Assembly (NCBI GenBank): GCA_016207865.1
Contig: JACQZD010000079.1
Location: forward strand, 1-8,498
Direction of reading: 5' to 3'
Length of the DNA stretch: 8,498 nt
Origin: Nitrospirota bacterium
GTDB lineage: Bacteria; Nitrospirota; Thermodesulfovibrionia; UBA6902; DSMQ01
The translations under genes were made by a program, and so were the position numbers. The notes beneath the pieces were generated by a model. It saw nothing but the letters and a program-made list of their open reading frames with translations. It was not told the DNA's origin and ran no database searches. Positions 1 through 6,815 of this stretch are shown in pieces (position 1 is the first letter of the stretch; every line of letters starts with the position of its first letter).

Positions 1-879
1 GTCAAGGCAATCAGTTTTGTAAGCGACGGCGAAAGCACATGTTCTCCGCATGTCTATGACGCCATATTGAGGGGGAAACAGAACGGTCTTGATATGGCGC
101 TGGGGACTAATGGTTTTCTGCTCAAGGATGAAAGGCTTGAGGAAATCCTGCCGGCGCTTACCTATTTGAGATTTAATGTTTCCGCCGCGGACCCGGAAAG
201 ATATGCCCAAATCCACGGAGGCCCTAAGAAGGCTTTTGCCAAGGTAATTAATACAATTAAGAAGTGCGTGGAGATTAAAAAGAAGAAAAAACTCAAAGTT
301 ACTCTCGGCCTGCAGATGGTTTTACTGCCGGAGTTTGCCGACCAGATTATCCCTCTGGCAAAACTCGGCAGGGAACTCGGAGTTGATTATCTTGTAATAA
401 AGCATTGCAGTGATGATGAAGTCTCAAGCCTCGGCGTAGACTATTCAAAATACTTTGGTCTTGTGGATATTTTAAAAGAGGCGGAGACTTATTCAGAAAA
501 AAATTATCTCGTGAAGGTTAAGTGGTCCAAGATATTAAGCGGCGGCAAACGGAGCTATTCGCAGTGTTTCGGCCCTCCGTTTATAATGCAGTTTTCAGGT
601 TCAGGCCTTGTGGCGCCGTGCGGCATGCTGTTTAACAATAAATATAAAAAATATCATATAGGTAATATTGCTGATACCTCCTTCAAGGAACTCTGGAGGG
701 GTGAGAGGTACTGGGAGGTAATAAATCTTATATCATCTGAGAAATTTGATGCAAGGACCATGTGCGGCTCGCTCTGCCTTCAGCATAAGGTGAATGAATT
801 TTTGTGGGAATTGAAGCAGGGCAAGGCGTCTCTTGATAAAAAAGTAAAAAGGACTCCCCAGCATGTTAATTTTATTTAA
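1..879 (+). CDS. Radical SAM/SPASM-type protein, 5' truncated by window
   Basis: The frame is open from base 1, so the start lies upstream; 292 residues are visible. An initiation at TTG 67 would cut into the domain and is not believed. The CX3CX2C cluster motif must lie before the window. What remains is the later TIM barrel: the beta-2 SAM-binding motif GES (residues 10-12), then LRFNVSA (about 56-62) and LQMVLLPE (about 104-111). A C-terminal cysteine domain follows: C189, then the GLVAPC turn (GX4C, ending C207), GNI and an FKELW segment, and C255-X3-C259. That layout is SPASM/twitch-like and would hold at least one auxiliary [4Fe-4S] cluster. Such proteins perform radical chemistry on peptides, sugars or lipids in the cytoplasm; the substrate is unknown. 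It lies upstream of a GT-C protein and another radical SAM protein on the same strand, suggesting one pathway. Family call is firm, function open. Confidence 0.85.
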   Translation, partial: VKAISFVSDGESTCSPHVYDAILRGKQNGLDMALGTNGFLLKDERLEEILPALTYLRFNVSAADPERYAQIHGGPKKAFAKVINTIKKCVEIKKKKKLKVTLGLQMVLLPEFADQIIPLAKLGRELGVDYLVIKHCSDDEVSSLGVDYSKYFGLVDILKEAETYSEKNYLVKVKWSKILSGGKRSYSQCFGPPFIMQFSGSGLVAPCGMLFNNKYKKYHIGNIADTSFKELWRGERYWEVINLISSEKFDARTMCGSLCLQHKVNEFLWELKQGKASLDKKVKRTPQHVNFI

Positions 880-919
880 ATGGATTATTTCCCTAAAAGT
901 TGCTGATAAGTTGATGATC

Positions 920-948
920 TGTCATTCCCGCGAAGGCGGGAATCCAGA
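920..948 (+). repeat. Palindromic REP/dRS3-like repeat, left copy
   Basis: The core is ATTCCCGC (924-931), loop GAAG (932-935), then GCGGGAAT (936-943): a perfect 8-bp stem with a 4-base loop. The flanks are TGTC on the left and CCAGA on the right. The whole 29-base unit recurs inverted at 1273-1301. The ATTCCC-N8-GGGAAT form matches the dRS3-type repeats known in Neisseria and similar dispersed palindromes in other bacteria (recalled knowledge, not searched). It lies 40 bases after the upstream stop and 32 bases before the GIY-YIG gene. Confidence 0.8.
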
Positions 949-980
949 CTTTGTTTCTGTGAAACTGGGAACCAATAATT

Positions 981-1271
981 ATGAAAAATTATTATGTGTA
1001 TATCCTTAGTAGTAAACGTAATGGTACTTTGTATACGGGGATTACTTCAGATATTGTTAAAAGGATTTATGAACATAAAAATGGGTTAGTAGATGGTTTT
1101 ACCAAAAAATATAAAATACATAATCTTATTTGGTATGAAATGCATAACTATGCAGAATCTGCTATTAATAGGGAAAGGCAAATAAAGAAATGGAAGAGAA
1201 TTTGGAAACTAAAATTAATAGAGGAAGAAAATCCTCAATGGATTGATTTGTATGAAAACATATGCAGTTAA
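981..1271 (+). CDS. GIY-YIG family endonuclease (small, single-domain)
   Basis: This 96-residue protein is essentially one GIY-YIG nuclease domain of the small UPF0213/YhbQ-like type, the usual length for that group. The GIY strand is Y5-V-Y7 (YYVYIL) and the YIG strand is Y18-T-G20 (LYTGITS). Catalytic Arg is R28 in VKRIYEHK, with H32 one turn later, and the metal-binding Glu is E65 in AINREKQ-like AINRERQIKKW. The end, NPQWIDLY, is typical of the group. There is no added DNA-binding domain. A weak GGGA lies 10 bases before the ATG. Members of this class in Neisseria (Ssn) are reported to cut single-stranded DNA at a dRS3-like repeat, which fits the palindromes on both sides here; that parallel is recalled and inferred. 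The gene is AT-rich with A/T-ending codons, unlike its neighbours, suggesting transfer. Family call is very firm. Confidence 0.95.
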   Translation: MKNYYVYILSSKRNGTLYTGITSDIVKRIYEHKNGLVDGFTKKYKIHNLIWYEMHNYAESAINRERQIKKWKRIWKLKLIEEENPQWIDLYENICS

Positions 1272-1272
1272 T

Positions 1273-1301
1273 TCTGGATTCCTGCCTCCGCAGGAATGAC
1301 A
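1273..1301 (-). repeat. Palindromic REP/dRS3-like repeat, right copy (inverted)
   Basis: On the plus strand the core is ATTCCTGC (1278-1285), loop CTCC, then GCAGGAAT (1290-1297), again a perfect 8-bp stem with a 4-base loop. Read on the minus strand it matches the left copy at 26 of 29 positions. Two of the three differences are a paired change (C-G to T-A) within the stem, so pairing is kept; the third is in the loop. Its right edge creates an ATG at 1296 in frame with the glycosyltransferase downstream. Confidence 0.8.
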
Positions 1302-1322
1302 TTAGTGAACATTTATTCAGGT

Positions 1323-3158
1323 ATGAGCAAAATTAGTGAGCAGATTAAAAAGAAGATTAAAAAAAGAATTTGGCATATTATTTTAGCTTTTTGCCTAATT
1401 CTCCTGAGTCTTTACCTAACGCACAGGGCGTCTGATGAATTCCGATGGAGCGACTGGGGTTTCGGTGACGCCCAGTCCATGCTGTCGCTTAAGCACTGGG
1501 ACGAGGCAGGCTGGTTTTCCAATTATTTTCTGTTTATCCCTCAGGGTTATGCAAAGGTCATCCGCCTGTTTGACGACCCCCAGTTAAGACAGCACGCTCA
1601 CGGCACCTGTCCGGGAAGCTCGCCGAGGATCGGCCCGAGGCTCTGGTACACGCATTATCCTGCCGGCTATCTGATACCGTATGCGGTTTTGTTTAAGCTG
1701 GGATTGGAAGATGTGTTTCATGCGAGGATGCTGTCAATAATTCTCTCTGTTACGGCGCTGGTATTGATGTATATTGTTTTTGCAAAGATTACAAATCACG
1801 GCATTGCTTTTTTTGTGGTTTTATTTTACGGCATTTCTCCGGCCTTTTTGGGTTATGCCGATACTATTGCAAACCAGCCTATTGACGACCTGCTGAGGTT
1901 TGCATTTATGCTGCTGGTTGTTCTTTCAACGCGTGCGGAATCTCCGGCCGCACAAAAGAAATGGATGATTTTAGCGTGGCTTACTGAATTCTGCCTTTCC
2001 CTGTCGTCTTTTGATTCAGTGTTTTTCATTTATGTCTGGCTAATCGGATGGGACTTTATAGAGCGCAAAGGGTTCAGATGGAAAATTTATCTCATATATG
2101 CGCTGGCGCCTGTAACTGCTCATTCACTTCAATTTTTACAGAATGTCTGGTATCTGGGATTTGATGACGCCTTTCTTGATATAAAAGACACATTTTTGCT
2201 CAAGAGCGGCACGGACACAGGGTATAATTACGGGCAAAACAGGGTTAACGTAATTTTTGAAACAGTGCATGTGATTTTTAATAACATCTTCAGCCCGGCG
2301 TTATTATTATTGGGGCTGTTTCTGCTTTACGCTTTATATTATTTATTTCTTAAAGGAGATGAAAAGAGGGAACTGCCTTCGTTATGGCTGCTGTTCGTGC
2401 TGTTTGTGTGCGGTCTGGCTTTTGTGGTGGTCCTGCCTCACGGGGCGCGGATGCCCTATGAAGCAAGGCAGATGCTGCCGTTTGTAAGCCTTCTTGTCAG
2501 CGGGTTTATCTGGTCGCTTGTGAAGGGCTTCAGAGAAGGCATTCACGACCCGGGAAGCGGGAAGTCTTTGCGGCTTAAGCTTCTGCTTCCTTATATCCTG
2601 CTTGCTTCAGTTCTCGTACTTTTTTTAGGATACCGTTTCCTCCTGCTGGACAGGAAACCTGTTTATTACATACCTGACATGGACCCGGCGCAGGTTTCCA
2701 GCGACGGTTTTCACATGGCTGAAAATCCTTCCTTGGCCCGTGGTTTAAAGCTGAAGAGCGAGCTGTTATTTGCCAGAGAGCTGAAGTCCTTGCCCACAAG
2801 ATATGAACCTGTTTTTTTTGATATCGGAGGTTTCCAGATATTCTGGGACCCGAATTATGTCCCGGGTTATCCCCAGATAATGCCTATTACAGAATATTAC
2901 GCAGGCAGTAAACCCATACTGTGTTTCAATGTTCAGGAAAGCGCCGCAAGGGATATAATATACCTGATGCGCAAAAGTCCGGACAGGTTTTCTCCGGTTA
3001 TAATTGCAAGCGACCAGGTCTATATTGAGGATGTGCTTAACATCCTCTCAGATGAAGGGATGTTAATTAATCTGCCTTCAAGTTTTTACGTAGTTATGGA
3101 CCGGTACGTTTTAGACCTGACGGATTATTTGAAATGGGAGACGCAGTGGAGCCGATAA
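1323..3158 (+). CDS. Polytopic GT-C-like glycosyltransferase (PMT/ArnT style)
   Basis: With ATG 1323 the protein has 611 residues. A basic N-terminus precedes TM1 (about 17-33), followed by a large extracytoplasmic loop with GDAQ (D49) and HWDEAGW (D60, E61). Acidic residues in this first loop are the catalytic hallmark of GT-C enzymes, which move sugars from polyprenyl-phosphate donors on the outer face of the inner membrane. WYTHYPAGYLIPY, about 100 residues later, is also typical. About nine more hydrophobic segments follow, the last near LLLPYILLASVLVLFLGY, then about 150 residues of soluble, probably periplasmic, domain. An in-frame ATG at 1296 adds nine residues but lies inside the repeat; 1323 is preferred because the charged N-terminus starts there, though neither start has a good Shine-Dalgarno. 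The 3' end overlaps the next gene by 25 bases, implying coupled translation. Acceptor and sugar are unknown. It could instead be an uncharacterised GT-C-fold membrane protein without transferase activity. Confidence 0.75.
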   Translation: MSKISEQIKKKIKKRIWHIILAFCLILLSLYLTHRASDEFRWSDWGFGDAQSMLSLKHWDEAGWFSNYFLFIPQGYAKVIRLFDDPQLRQHAHGTCPGSSPRIGPRLWYTHYPAGYLIPYAVLFKLGLEDVFHARMLSIILSVTALVLMYIVFAKITNHGIAFFVVLFYGISPAFLGYADTIANQPIDDLLRFAFMLLVVLSTRAESPAAQKKWMILAWLTEFCLSLSSFDSVFFIYVWLIGWDFIERKGFRWKIYLIYALAPVTAHSLQFLQNVWYLGFDDAFLDIKDTFLLKSGTDTGYNYGQNRVNVIFETVHVIFNNIFSPALLLLGLFLLYALYYLFLKGDEKRELPSLWLLFVLFVCGLAFVVVLPHGARMPYEARQMLPFVSLLVSGFIWSLVKGFREGIHDPGSGKSLRLKLLLPYILLASVLVLFLGYRFLLLDRKPVYYIPDMDPAQVSSDGFHMAENPSLARGLKLKSELLFARELKSLPTRYEPVFFDIGGFQIFWDPNYVPGYPQIMPITEYYAGSKPILCFNVQESAARDIIYLMRKSPDRFSPVIIASDQVYIEDVLNILSDEGMLINLPSSFYVVMDRYVLDLTDYLKWETQWSR

Positions 3159-4018
3159 AAATTCCTGAAAACTATAATTACATCGCGGTTTTCCTTACGC
3201 TTGCATGCAACTTAAGATGCAGTTACTGCATCAACAAGTTTGAGGGCGGGAGTTTTGAAAAGGGGCATATGTCAGGCGAGGACTGGGTAAAAGGGCTTAA
3301 CAGGATTATATCAAGAGACGACCTGCCGGTATCACTTCAGGGCGGTGAGCCGAGCCTGCACCCTGACCTTGCATATATAGTTAACAATCTCAGGTCAGAC
3401 CTTAATATGGACCTTCTGACTAACCTGCAGTTTGATGTTGATGAGTTTATGAAAAAAGTTCATCCTGACAGGATAAAGAGAAAGTCGCCGTATGCCTCCA
3501 TTCGCGTAAGTTATCATCCGGAGACAATGAAATTGGAGCCGCTTGTGGAAAAGGTCCTGAAACTCCAGAGGGCCGGTTACAGCATCGGCATATGGGGCGT
3601 TCTGCATCCGAAGCAGGAGCAGGAGGTGCTCAGGGCGCAGGAATACTGCAAGTCTCTCGGCATAGATTTCAGGACCAAGGAATTTTTGGGCGACTACGAC
3701 GGAGGCCTGCACGGCACTTATAAATTTCCGGGCGCCTGCGACAGGAAATTTAAAAAGAAGGTGCTGTGCAGAACAACCGAGCTGATTGCCGGTCCCGCCG
3801 GAAAGATTTACCGGTGCCACAGCGACCTGTATGAGGGAAGGGCGGCTATAGGGCATATGCTGGACGCTGAATTTGAGATTAGCGATAAATTTATCCCGTG
3901 CGATGTCTTTGGTCATTGCAACCCCTGCGATGTCAAGGTAAAGACAAACCGCTTCCAGATATTCGGGCATACGTCGGTGGAAATAGTTTTTCCGGAAGAA
4001 AAAATGAGCGGCGCATAA
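3134..4018 (+). CDS. Radical SAM protein with C-terminal auxiliary cysteine domain
   Basis: This 294-residue protein carries the complete radical SAM signature C25-X3-C29-X2-C32 (LACNLRCSYCINKF) for the SAM-bound [4Fe-4S] cluster, and GGEP at 70-73 for SAM binding. The barrel continues through RVSYHPE (about 124-130) and IGIWGVLHP (about 151-159). A second cysteine set follows: C202, C212, C228 (GKIYRC, a GX4C turn), then C256-X5-C262-X2-C265. This is a SPASM/twitch-like domain able to hold one or two auxiliary clusters. ATG 3134 overlaps the glycosyltransferase by 25 bases and has no good Shine-Dalgarno. An in-frame GTG at 3146 sits five bases after GGGAG (3136-3140) and may be the true start, giving 290 residues. 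Coupling to the GT-C gene suggests both act on the same lipid- or sugar-linked product. It is similar in plan to the truncated protein at the window start but not an obvious close duplicate. Substrate unknown. Confidence 0.9.
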   Translation: MGDAVEPIKIPENYNYIAVFLTLACNLRCSYCINKFEGGSFEKGHMSGEDWVKGLNRIISRDDLPVSLQGGEPSLHPDLAYIVNNLRSDLNMDLLTNLQFDVDEFMKKVHPDRIKRKSPYASIRVSYHPETMKLEPLVEKVLKLQRAGYSIGIWGVLHPKQEQEVLRAQEYCKSLGIDFRTKEFLGDYDGGLHGTYKFPGACDRKFKKKVLCRTTELIAGPAGKIYRCHSDLYEGRAAIGHMLDAEFEISDKFIPCDVFGHCNPCDVKVKTNRFQIFGHTSVEIVFPEEKMSGA

Positions 4019-4070
4019 ATTAAAGATATGAGTTTAAATCTTAACCGGCTGTTTTAAAATAATTAAAAAT

Positions 4071-5315
4071 ATGCTCTTCAATATAATCAGAAAGTCCTTT
4101 CTTAACCAAAAAAAATCCATGGCCTTGATGATTGCCTCTGTGGCCGTAGGCACGGCCATAACAGCATCCCTTATAACCATTTCCTTAGGCATAAGCGGAA
4201 AGGTCTCAAGAGAGTTGAGGGCCTTTGGCGCAAACATACTCATTGAACCCGGAGTTGAAGGCATGGCAGGCGTCTCAGGACAGAAGAGATATTTAAGGGA
4301 GGAAGATATTATAAAGGCAAAGACCATTTTTTGGAGGCACAACATACTTGGCATAGCGCCTTTTTTAGAGACAAAGGGCGAAATAACAGTCGGAGATAAA
4401 ACTTTGCAGGCAGTTGTCGTTGGGGCCTGGTTTAAAAAGGAACTGCAGGAGCCGGGCGAGAAAAAAAATTTCCCTGCCGGTATTGCGACTGTTTCACCGT
4501 GGTGGTATATAGACGGACAATGGCCTGATTCTGCTGAAAAGGTTGTTATGGGGATATCTTTGCTTAGCAGGCTTGGGATTAAAAAAGGTGAAAGCGTTTT
4601 GCTGGACGGCAGGAGTTTTCTGATTTCAGGGGTTTTGGAGACAGGCGGCGCTGAGGATGAGCAGGTTTTTATGGATATGCAGGCGCTTCAGGAATTTAAG
4701 AACCTGAAGGGAAAGATTTCAAAAGTTTTTGTCAGCGCGCTTACAAAGCCTATGGATGAATTTGCCTATAAAGACCCTGCAAAGATGAGCCAGTCTGAAT
4801 ATGAAAAATGGTATTGCACCGGCTATGTAACATCCATAGCAAAACAGCTTGAGGAAGTTTTTCAGGGTGCGAGGGTAAAGCCTGTGTGGCAGGTCGCTGA
4901 GACAGAGGGCAAGGTGCTTGGACGGCTGGAACTCCTGGTCTATATACTTTCTTTTATCACATTGGCGGCGTCGGCCCTCGGCGTTTCAACAACAATGATA
5001 ATGAGTCTCTTGCGCAGGATTGAGGAGATAGGGCTTATGAAGGCCATAGGCGCTGACAGCAGGAAGATAGCATCTGTTTTTCTTTCGGAAGGGATTGTCA
5101 TAGGGGTTATCGGCGGGCTGGTTGGTTATGCATTGTCAATTGCCGCTGCATCATTCATAGGGTTAAAGGTTTTTAATATGGGCTTTGAGCAGAGGGCATT
5201 GCTTCTTCCTGTGGCTATCGGAAGCGCTGTTTTGATTTCAATAGCAGGCACAGTACTGCCGATAAAAAAGGCTTTAAACATAAAACCCGGCCTTGTCCTT
5301 AAAGGCGCTGAATGA
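4071..5315 (+). CDS. ABC transporter permease, FtsX/MacB-like (first of pair)
   Basis: This 414-residue inner-membrane protein has the MacB/FtsX plan: a short cytoplasmic N-terminus, TM1 (about 17-40), a long periplasmic domain, then three membrane helices (about 287-310, 335-358, 378-400). ELRAFGANILIEPG just after TM1 and RIEEIGLMKAIGA between TM2 and TM3 are strong family markers; the latter is the cytoplasmic segment expected to contact the ATPase. The style of the periplasmic domain (KTIFWRHNILGIAPFLE, then a WQVAETEGKVL-like run before TM2) recalls permeases that sit beside FTR1/P19/DUF2318 iron-uptake genes, from memory only. It starts 52 bases after the radical SAM stop, with no Shine-Dalgarno; TAAAAT at 4055-4060 could be a -10 for a near-leaderless transcript. 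The stop overlaps the next permease by ATGA, so they probably form a heterodimer. No ATPase is in the window. Confidence 0.9.
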   Translation: MLFNIIRKSFLNQKKSMALMIASVAVGTAITASLITISLGISGKVSRELRAFGANILIEPGVEGMAGVSGQKRYLREEDIIKAKTIFWRHNILGIAPFLETKGEITVGDKTLQAVVVGAWFKKELQEPGEKKNFPAGIATVSPWWYIDGQWPDSAEKVVMGISLLSRLGIKKGESVLLDGRSFLISGVLETGGAEDEQVFMDMQALQEFKNLKGKISKVFVSALTKPMDEFAYKDPAKMSQSEYEKWYCTGYVTSIAKQLEEVFQGARVKPVWQVAETEGKVLGRLELLVYILSFITLAASALGVSTTMIMSLLRRIEEIGLMKAIGADSRKIASVFLSEGIVIGVIGGLVGYALSIAAASFIGLKVFNMGFEQRALLLPVAIGSAVLISIAGTVLPIKKALNIKPGLVLKGAE

Positions 5316-6427
5316 AAAATAACCGGAATCAGTCTGCAATAAGCTGGTTTTTAATGTTCTTCATAAAGTCCGTTTCCCAGAGGAAGGGCCGCGTCATAAT
5401 CGCTTCAATCTCTGTAACCCTTGCAGTCGCGGTAATCACGGCGCTGATCGGAGTTACTGCCGGTATGCGTGAGAAACTCGGTTCGGAATTGAAGGCGTAT
5501 GGCGCAAATATTATTGTCTCACCGCAGGACGGCGGTTATCTTGATTACGGCCTGCTGGGGGATATTTCAAGGCTTAAGGATGTTGACGGCGTATCAGGGC
5601 AGGTTTTGGGCCGGGCGCTCGGCAGCAGGCAGGCCATTGAGATAATAGGGCTGGAGACCGGTGAATTAAAAGGCAGGGGCTGGAGGCTTGCCGGTAATTT
5701 GCCCGGGAAGCCCGGCGAGATACTTGCAGGGACTAACCTTAAAGATATGCTGAAGCTTGAGCGGGGAAGCGTGATATTGCTTGAGAGCGAAGGCAGGAGC
5801 ATGGAGTTTGCCGTTAAAGGATTTATTGAAAGGGGCGGCTCAGAAGACAGCGCCGTCATTATGGCAATACCGGATGCATGGGAGCTTCTTGACGCAAGAG
5901 ACAAACTCAGCGCCGTGCTGGTCAGAGGCAGGTCAGCCGGACTGAGCGGCGTAGTTAAAGGAATCAGCGGTATTGCCCCCGGAGCGGCGGTTAAAACGCT
6001 CAGACAGGTCGCCGTTGCAGAGGAGTCATTGCTTGCCAAGATACAGCTTCTCATGGCGCTTGTGACCCTGATTGTAATATTCGCCTCAGGCATAAGCGTT
6101 GCCGGCACAATGGGCGCAAATGTCCTTGAGAGAAGGGAAGAAATAGGGTTAATGAGGGCAATCGGCGCAACAAGGGGGCAGATAAGCCGTTTTTACATGA
6201 TAGAGGCGGTATTAATAGGGATTTCAGGCGGGGTAATTGGTTATGCGTTTGGTTATCTCTCTGCGCAGGTGATTTCAAAAGGGGCGTTTAATTCATTTAT
6301 CAGCATGCCTTTTTACATATTCTTTCTGTCTCTTGCCGCCGGGCTGGCGGTGTCTCTTCTCCCAAGCCACTTCCCGGTAAGGGACGCGATGAGATATAAT
6401 CCGGCAGTGATACTGAGAGGGGAGTAA
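5312..6427 (+). CDS. ABC transporter permease, FtsX/MacB-like (second of pair)
   Basis: This 371-residue protein is a paralogue of the preceding permease. TM1 is at about 28-50, followed by ELKAYGANIIVSPQ (59-72), which mirrors ELRAFGANILIEPG in the first. A smaller periplasmic domain follows (about 70-235), then TM2 (about 242-266), the cytoplasmic signature RREEIGLMRAIGA, TM3 and TM4, ending NPAVILRGE. Its ATG is inside the first gene's stop (ATGA), the mark of translational coupling and fixed stoichiometry. The pair should form a MacB/FtsX-type complex that either exports a substrate from the periplasmic side or performs mechanical transmission; these complexes do not always move a solute across the inner membrane. 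The periplasmic domains differ in size, so the two halves are not equivalent. The expected ATPase gene does not follow; two microprotein genes do. Family call is firm, substrate unknown. Confidence 0.9.
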   Translation: MKNNRNQSAISWFLMFFIKSVSQRKGRVIIASISVTLAVAVITALIGVTAGMREKLGSELKAYGANIIVSPQDGGYLDYGLLGDISRLKDVDGVSGQVLGRALGSRQAIEIIGLETGELKGRGWRLAGNLPGKPGEILAGTNLKDMLKLERGSVILLESEGRSMEFAVKGFIERGGSEDSAVIMAIPDAWELLDARDKLSAVLVRGRSAGLSGVVKGISGIAPGAAVKTLRQVAVAEESLLAKIQLLMALVTLIVIFASGISVAGTMGANVLERREEIGLMRAIGATRGQISRFYMIEAVLIGISGGVIGYAFGYLSAQVISKGAFNSFISMPFYIFFLSLAAGLAVSLLPSHFPVRDAMRYNPAVILRGE

Positions 6428-6497
6428 GGGTATAGGTGAGTCAGTTAAGGATATAAAAATATTGCATATTAGTAAGTATAGCCTGTATAATTTAAAC

Positions 6498-6695
6498 ATG
6501 AAGCATGATAACAGGAGAAAAGAGACAGGGAAGATGCTTATGGATGTTACAAAGTACATGCTTACTGTTGGGCTTATCGGAGGGATTATTACTGAAAAGC
6601 TATCTATAAATACAGGGCTTATTTTTGTAGGAGTAGCTGCTGTTGCTTTTCTCATTGGTTTTTACACAATTCCACCTAAGAAGGAGGAAAGTTAA
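6498..6695 (+). CDS. Small membrane protein, unknown function
   Basis: ATG 6498 gives 65 residues. A charged N-terminus (MKHDNRRKETGKMLMDVTKYM) leads into two hydrophobic stretches: LTVGLIGGII (about 22-31) and TGLIFVGVAAVAFLIGFYTI (about 38-57). The end is a PPKKEES tail. The pattern suggests a helical hairpin with both ends in the cytoplasm. A longer form from TTG 6462 is possible but adds a non-conserved-looking stretch; ATG 6534 or 6540, preceded by AGGG, could give a shorter form. The KExGKxxxDxxKY start recalls small DUF6722-like membrane proteins, but that is a weak memory-based match. It begins 70 bases after the permease pair and its stop touches the next microprotein's start, so it probably belongs to the same transcript. 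The function is not recognised; it may be an accessory subunit of the permease complex. Confidence 0.6.
   Translation: MKHDNRRKETGKMLMDVTKYMLTVGLIGGIITEKLSINTGLIFVGVAAVAFLIGFYTIPPKKEES
6681..6687 (+). promoter_or_regulatory. Strong Shine-Dalgarno for the 34-residue microprotein
   Basis: AAGGAGG lies eight bases before ATG 6696 and is the best ribosome-binding site in the window. It sits inside the last codons of the preceding small gene. It is the main reason to believe the very short reading frame that follows is translated. Confidence 0.8.
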
Positions 6696-6800
6696 ATGTC
6701 AGAAGGAGTTTATGTAATATTAGCAGGAATACTGCTTATTGCCCTTTTTGCTTTTATAATTTCTTACAGAGAAGACCACCCTAAAAAGAAAAAAGGATAA
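6696..6800 (+). CDS. 34-residue single-pass membrane microprotein
   Basis: The frame runs from ATG 6696 to TAA 6800 and encodes 34 residues. MSEGVY is followed by one hydrophobic helix (about residues 6-23, VILAGILLIALFAFIISY), then REDHP and a lysine-rich tail (KKKKG). The positive tail predicts the N-terminus outside and the C-terminus in the cytoplasm. The strong Shine-Dalgarno at 6681-6687 and immediate adjacency to the preceding stop (no gap) support translation and co-expression with the 65-residue protein. Single-pass proteins of this size often act as small subunits or regulators of larger membrane complexes. No family is recognised. The main alternative is that it is a chance frame, which the ribosome site and helix make unlikely. 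Confidence 0.65.
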   Translation: MSEGVYVILAGILLIALFAFIISYREDHPKKKKG

Positions 6801-6815
6801 TGCGTACAAAAAAAT

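Larger units (their letters stand above)
920..1301 (+). mobile_element. Candidate repeat-flanked GIY-YIG nuclease unit
   Basis: Two inverted 29-bp palindromic repeats (920-948 and 1273-1301) bracket a single AT-rich nuclease gene at 981-1271. The right repeat begins one base after the nuclease stop codon. The enclosed gene is clearly richer in A/T than the radical SAM and GT-C genes around it. The unit interrupts a co-directional gene series. These features fit an acquired cassette whose ends are also the nuclease's likely recognition sites. No target-site duplication was identified, so the movement mechanism is inference; the unit could also be a chance capture between two dispersed repeats. 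Confidence 0.5.

Noticed and set aside
2575..2799. 74-codon open frame on the minus strand
   Set aside because: It lies wholly inside the glycosyltransferase gene, has no family motif, and reads as an antisense shadow.
3395..3970. 191-codon open frame on the minus strand
   Set aside because: It is antisense to the second radical SAM gene, whose cysteine and GGEP motifs prove the plus strand; no domain is recognisable in the minus frame.
4028..4057. Nine-residue frame MSLNLNRLF before the permease, considered as a leader peptide
   Set aside because: No Shine-Dalgarno, no regulatory codon run and no alternative hairpins are visible.
4034..4354. 106-codon open frame on the minus strand
   Set aside because: It is antisense to the start of the first permease and has no ribosome site or motif.
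5545..6278. Minus-strand open frames of 187 and 75 codons
   Set aside because: Both are antisense to the second permease; the residues are low-complexity Ser/Pro/Leu-rich, as expected of a shadow frame.
6293..6655. 120-codon open frame on the minus strand
   Set aside because: It spans the permease end and the 65-residue gene in antisense; the plus-strand frames have better starts and sensible membrane helices.
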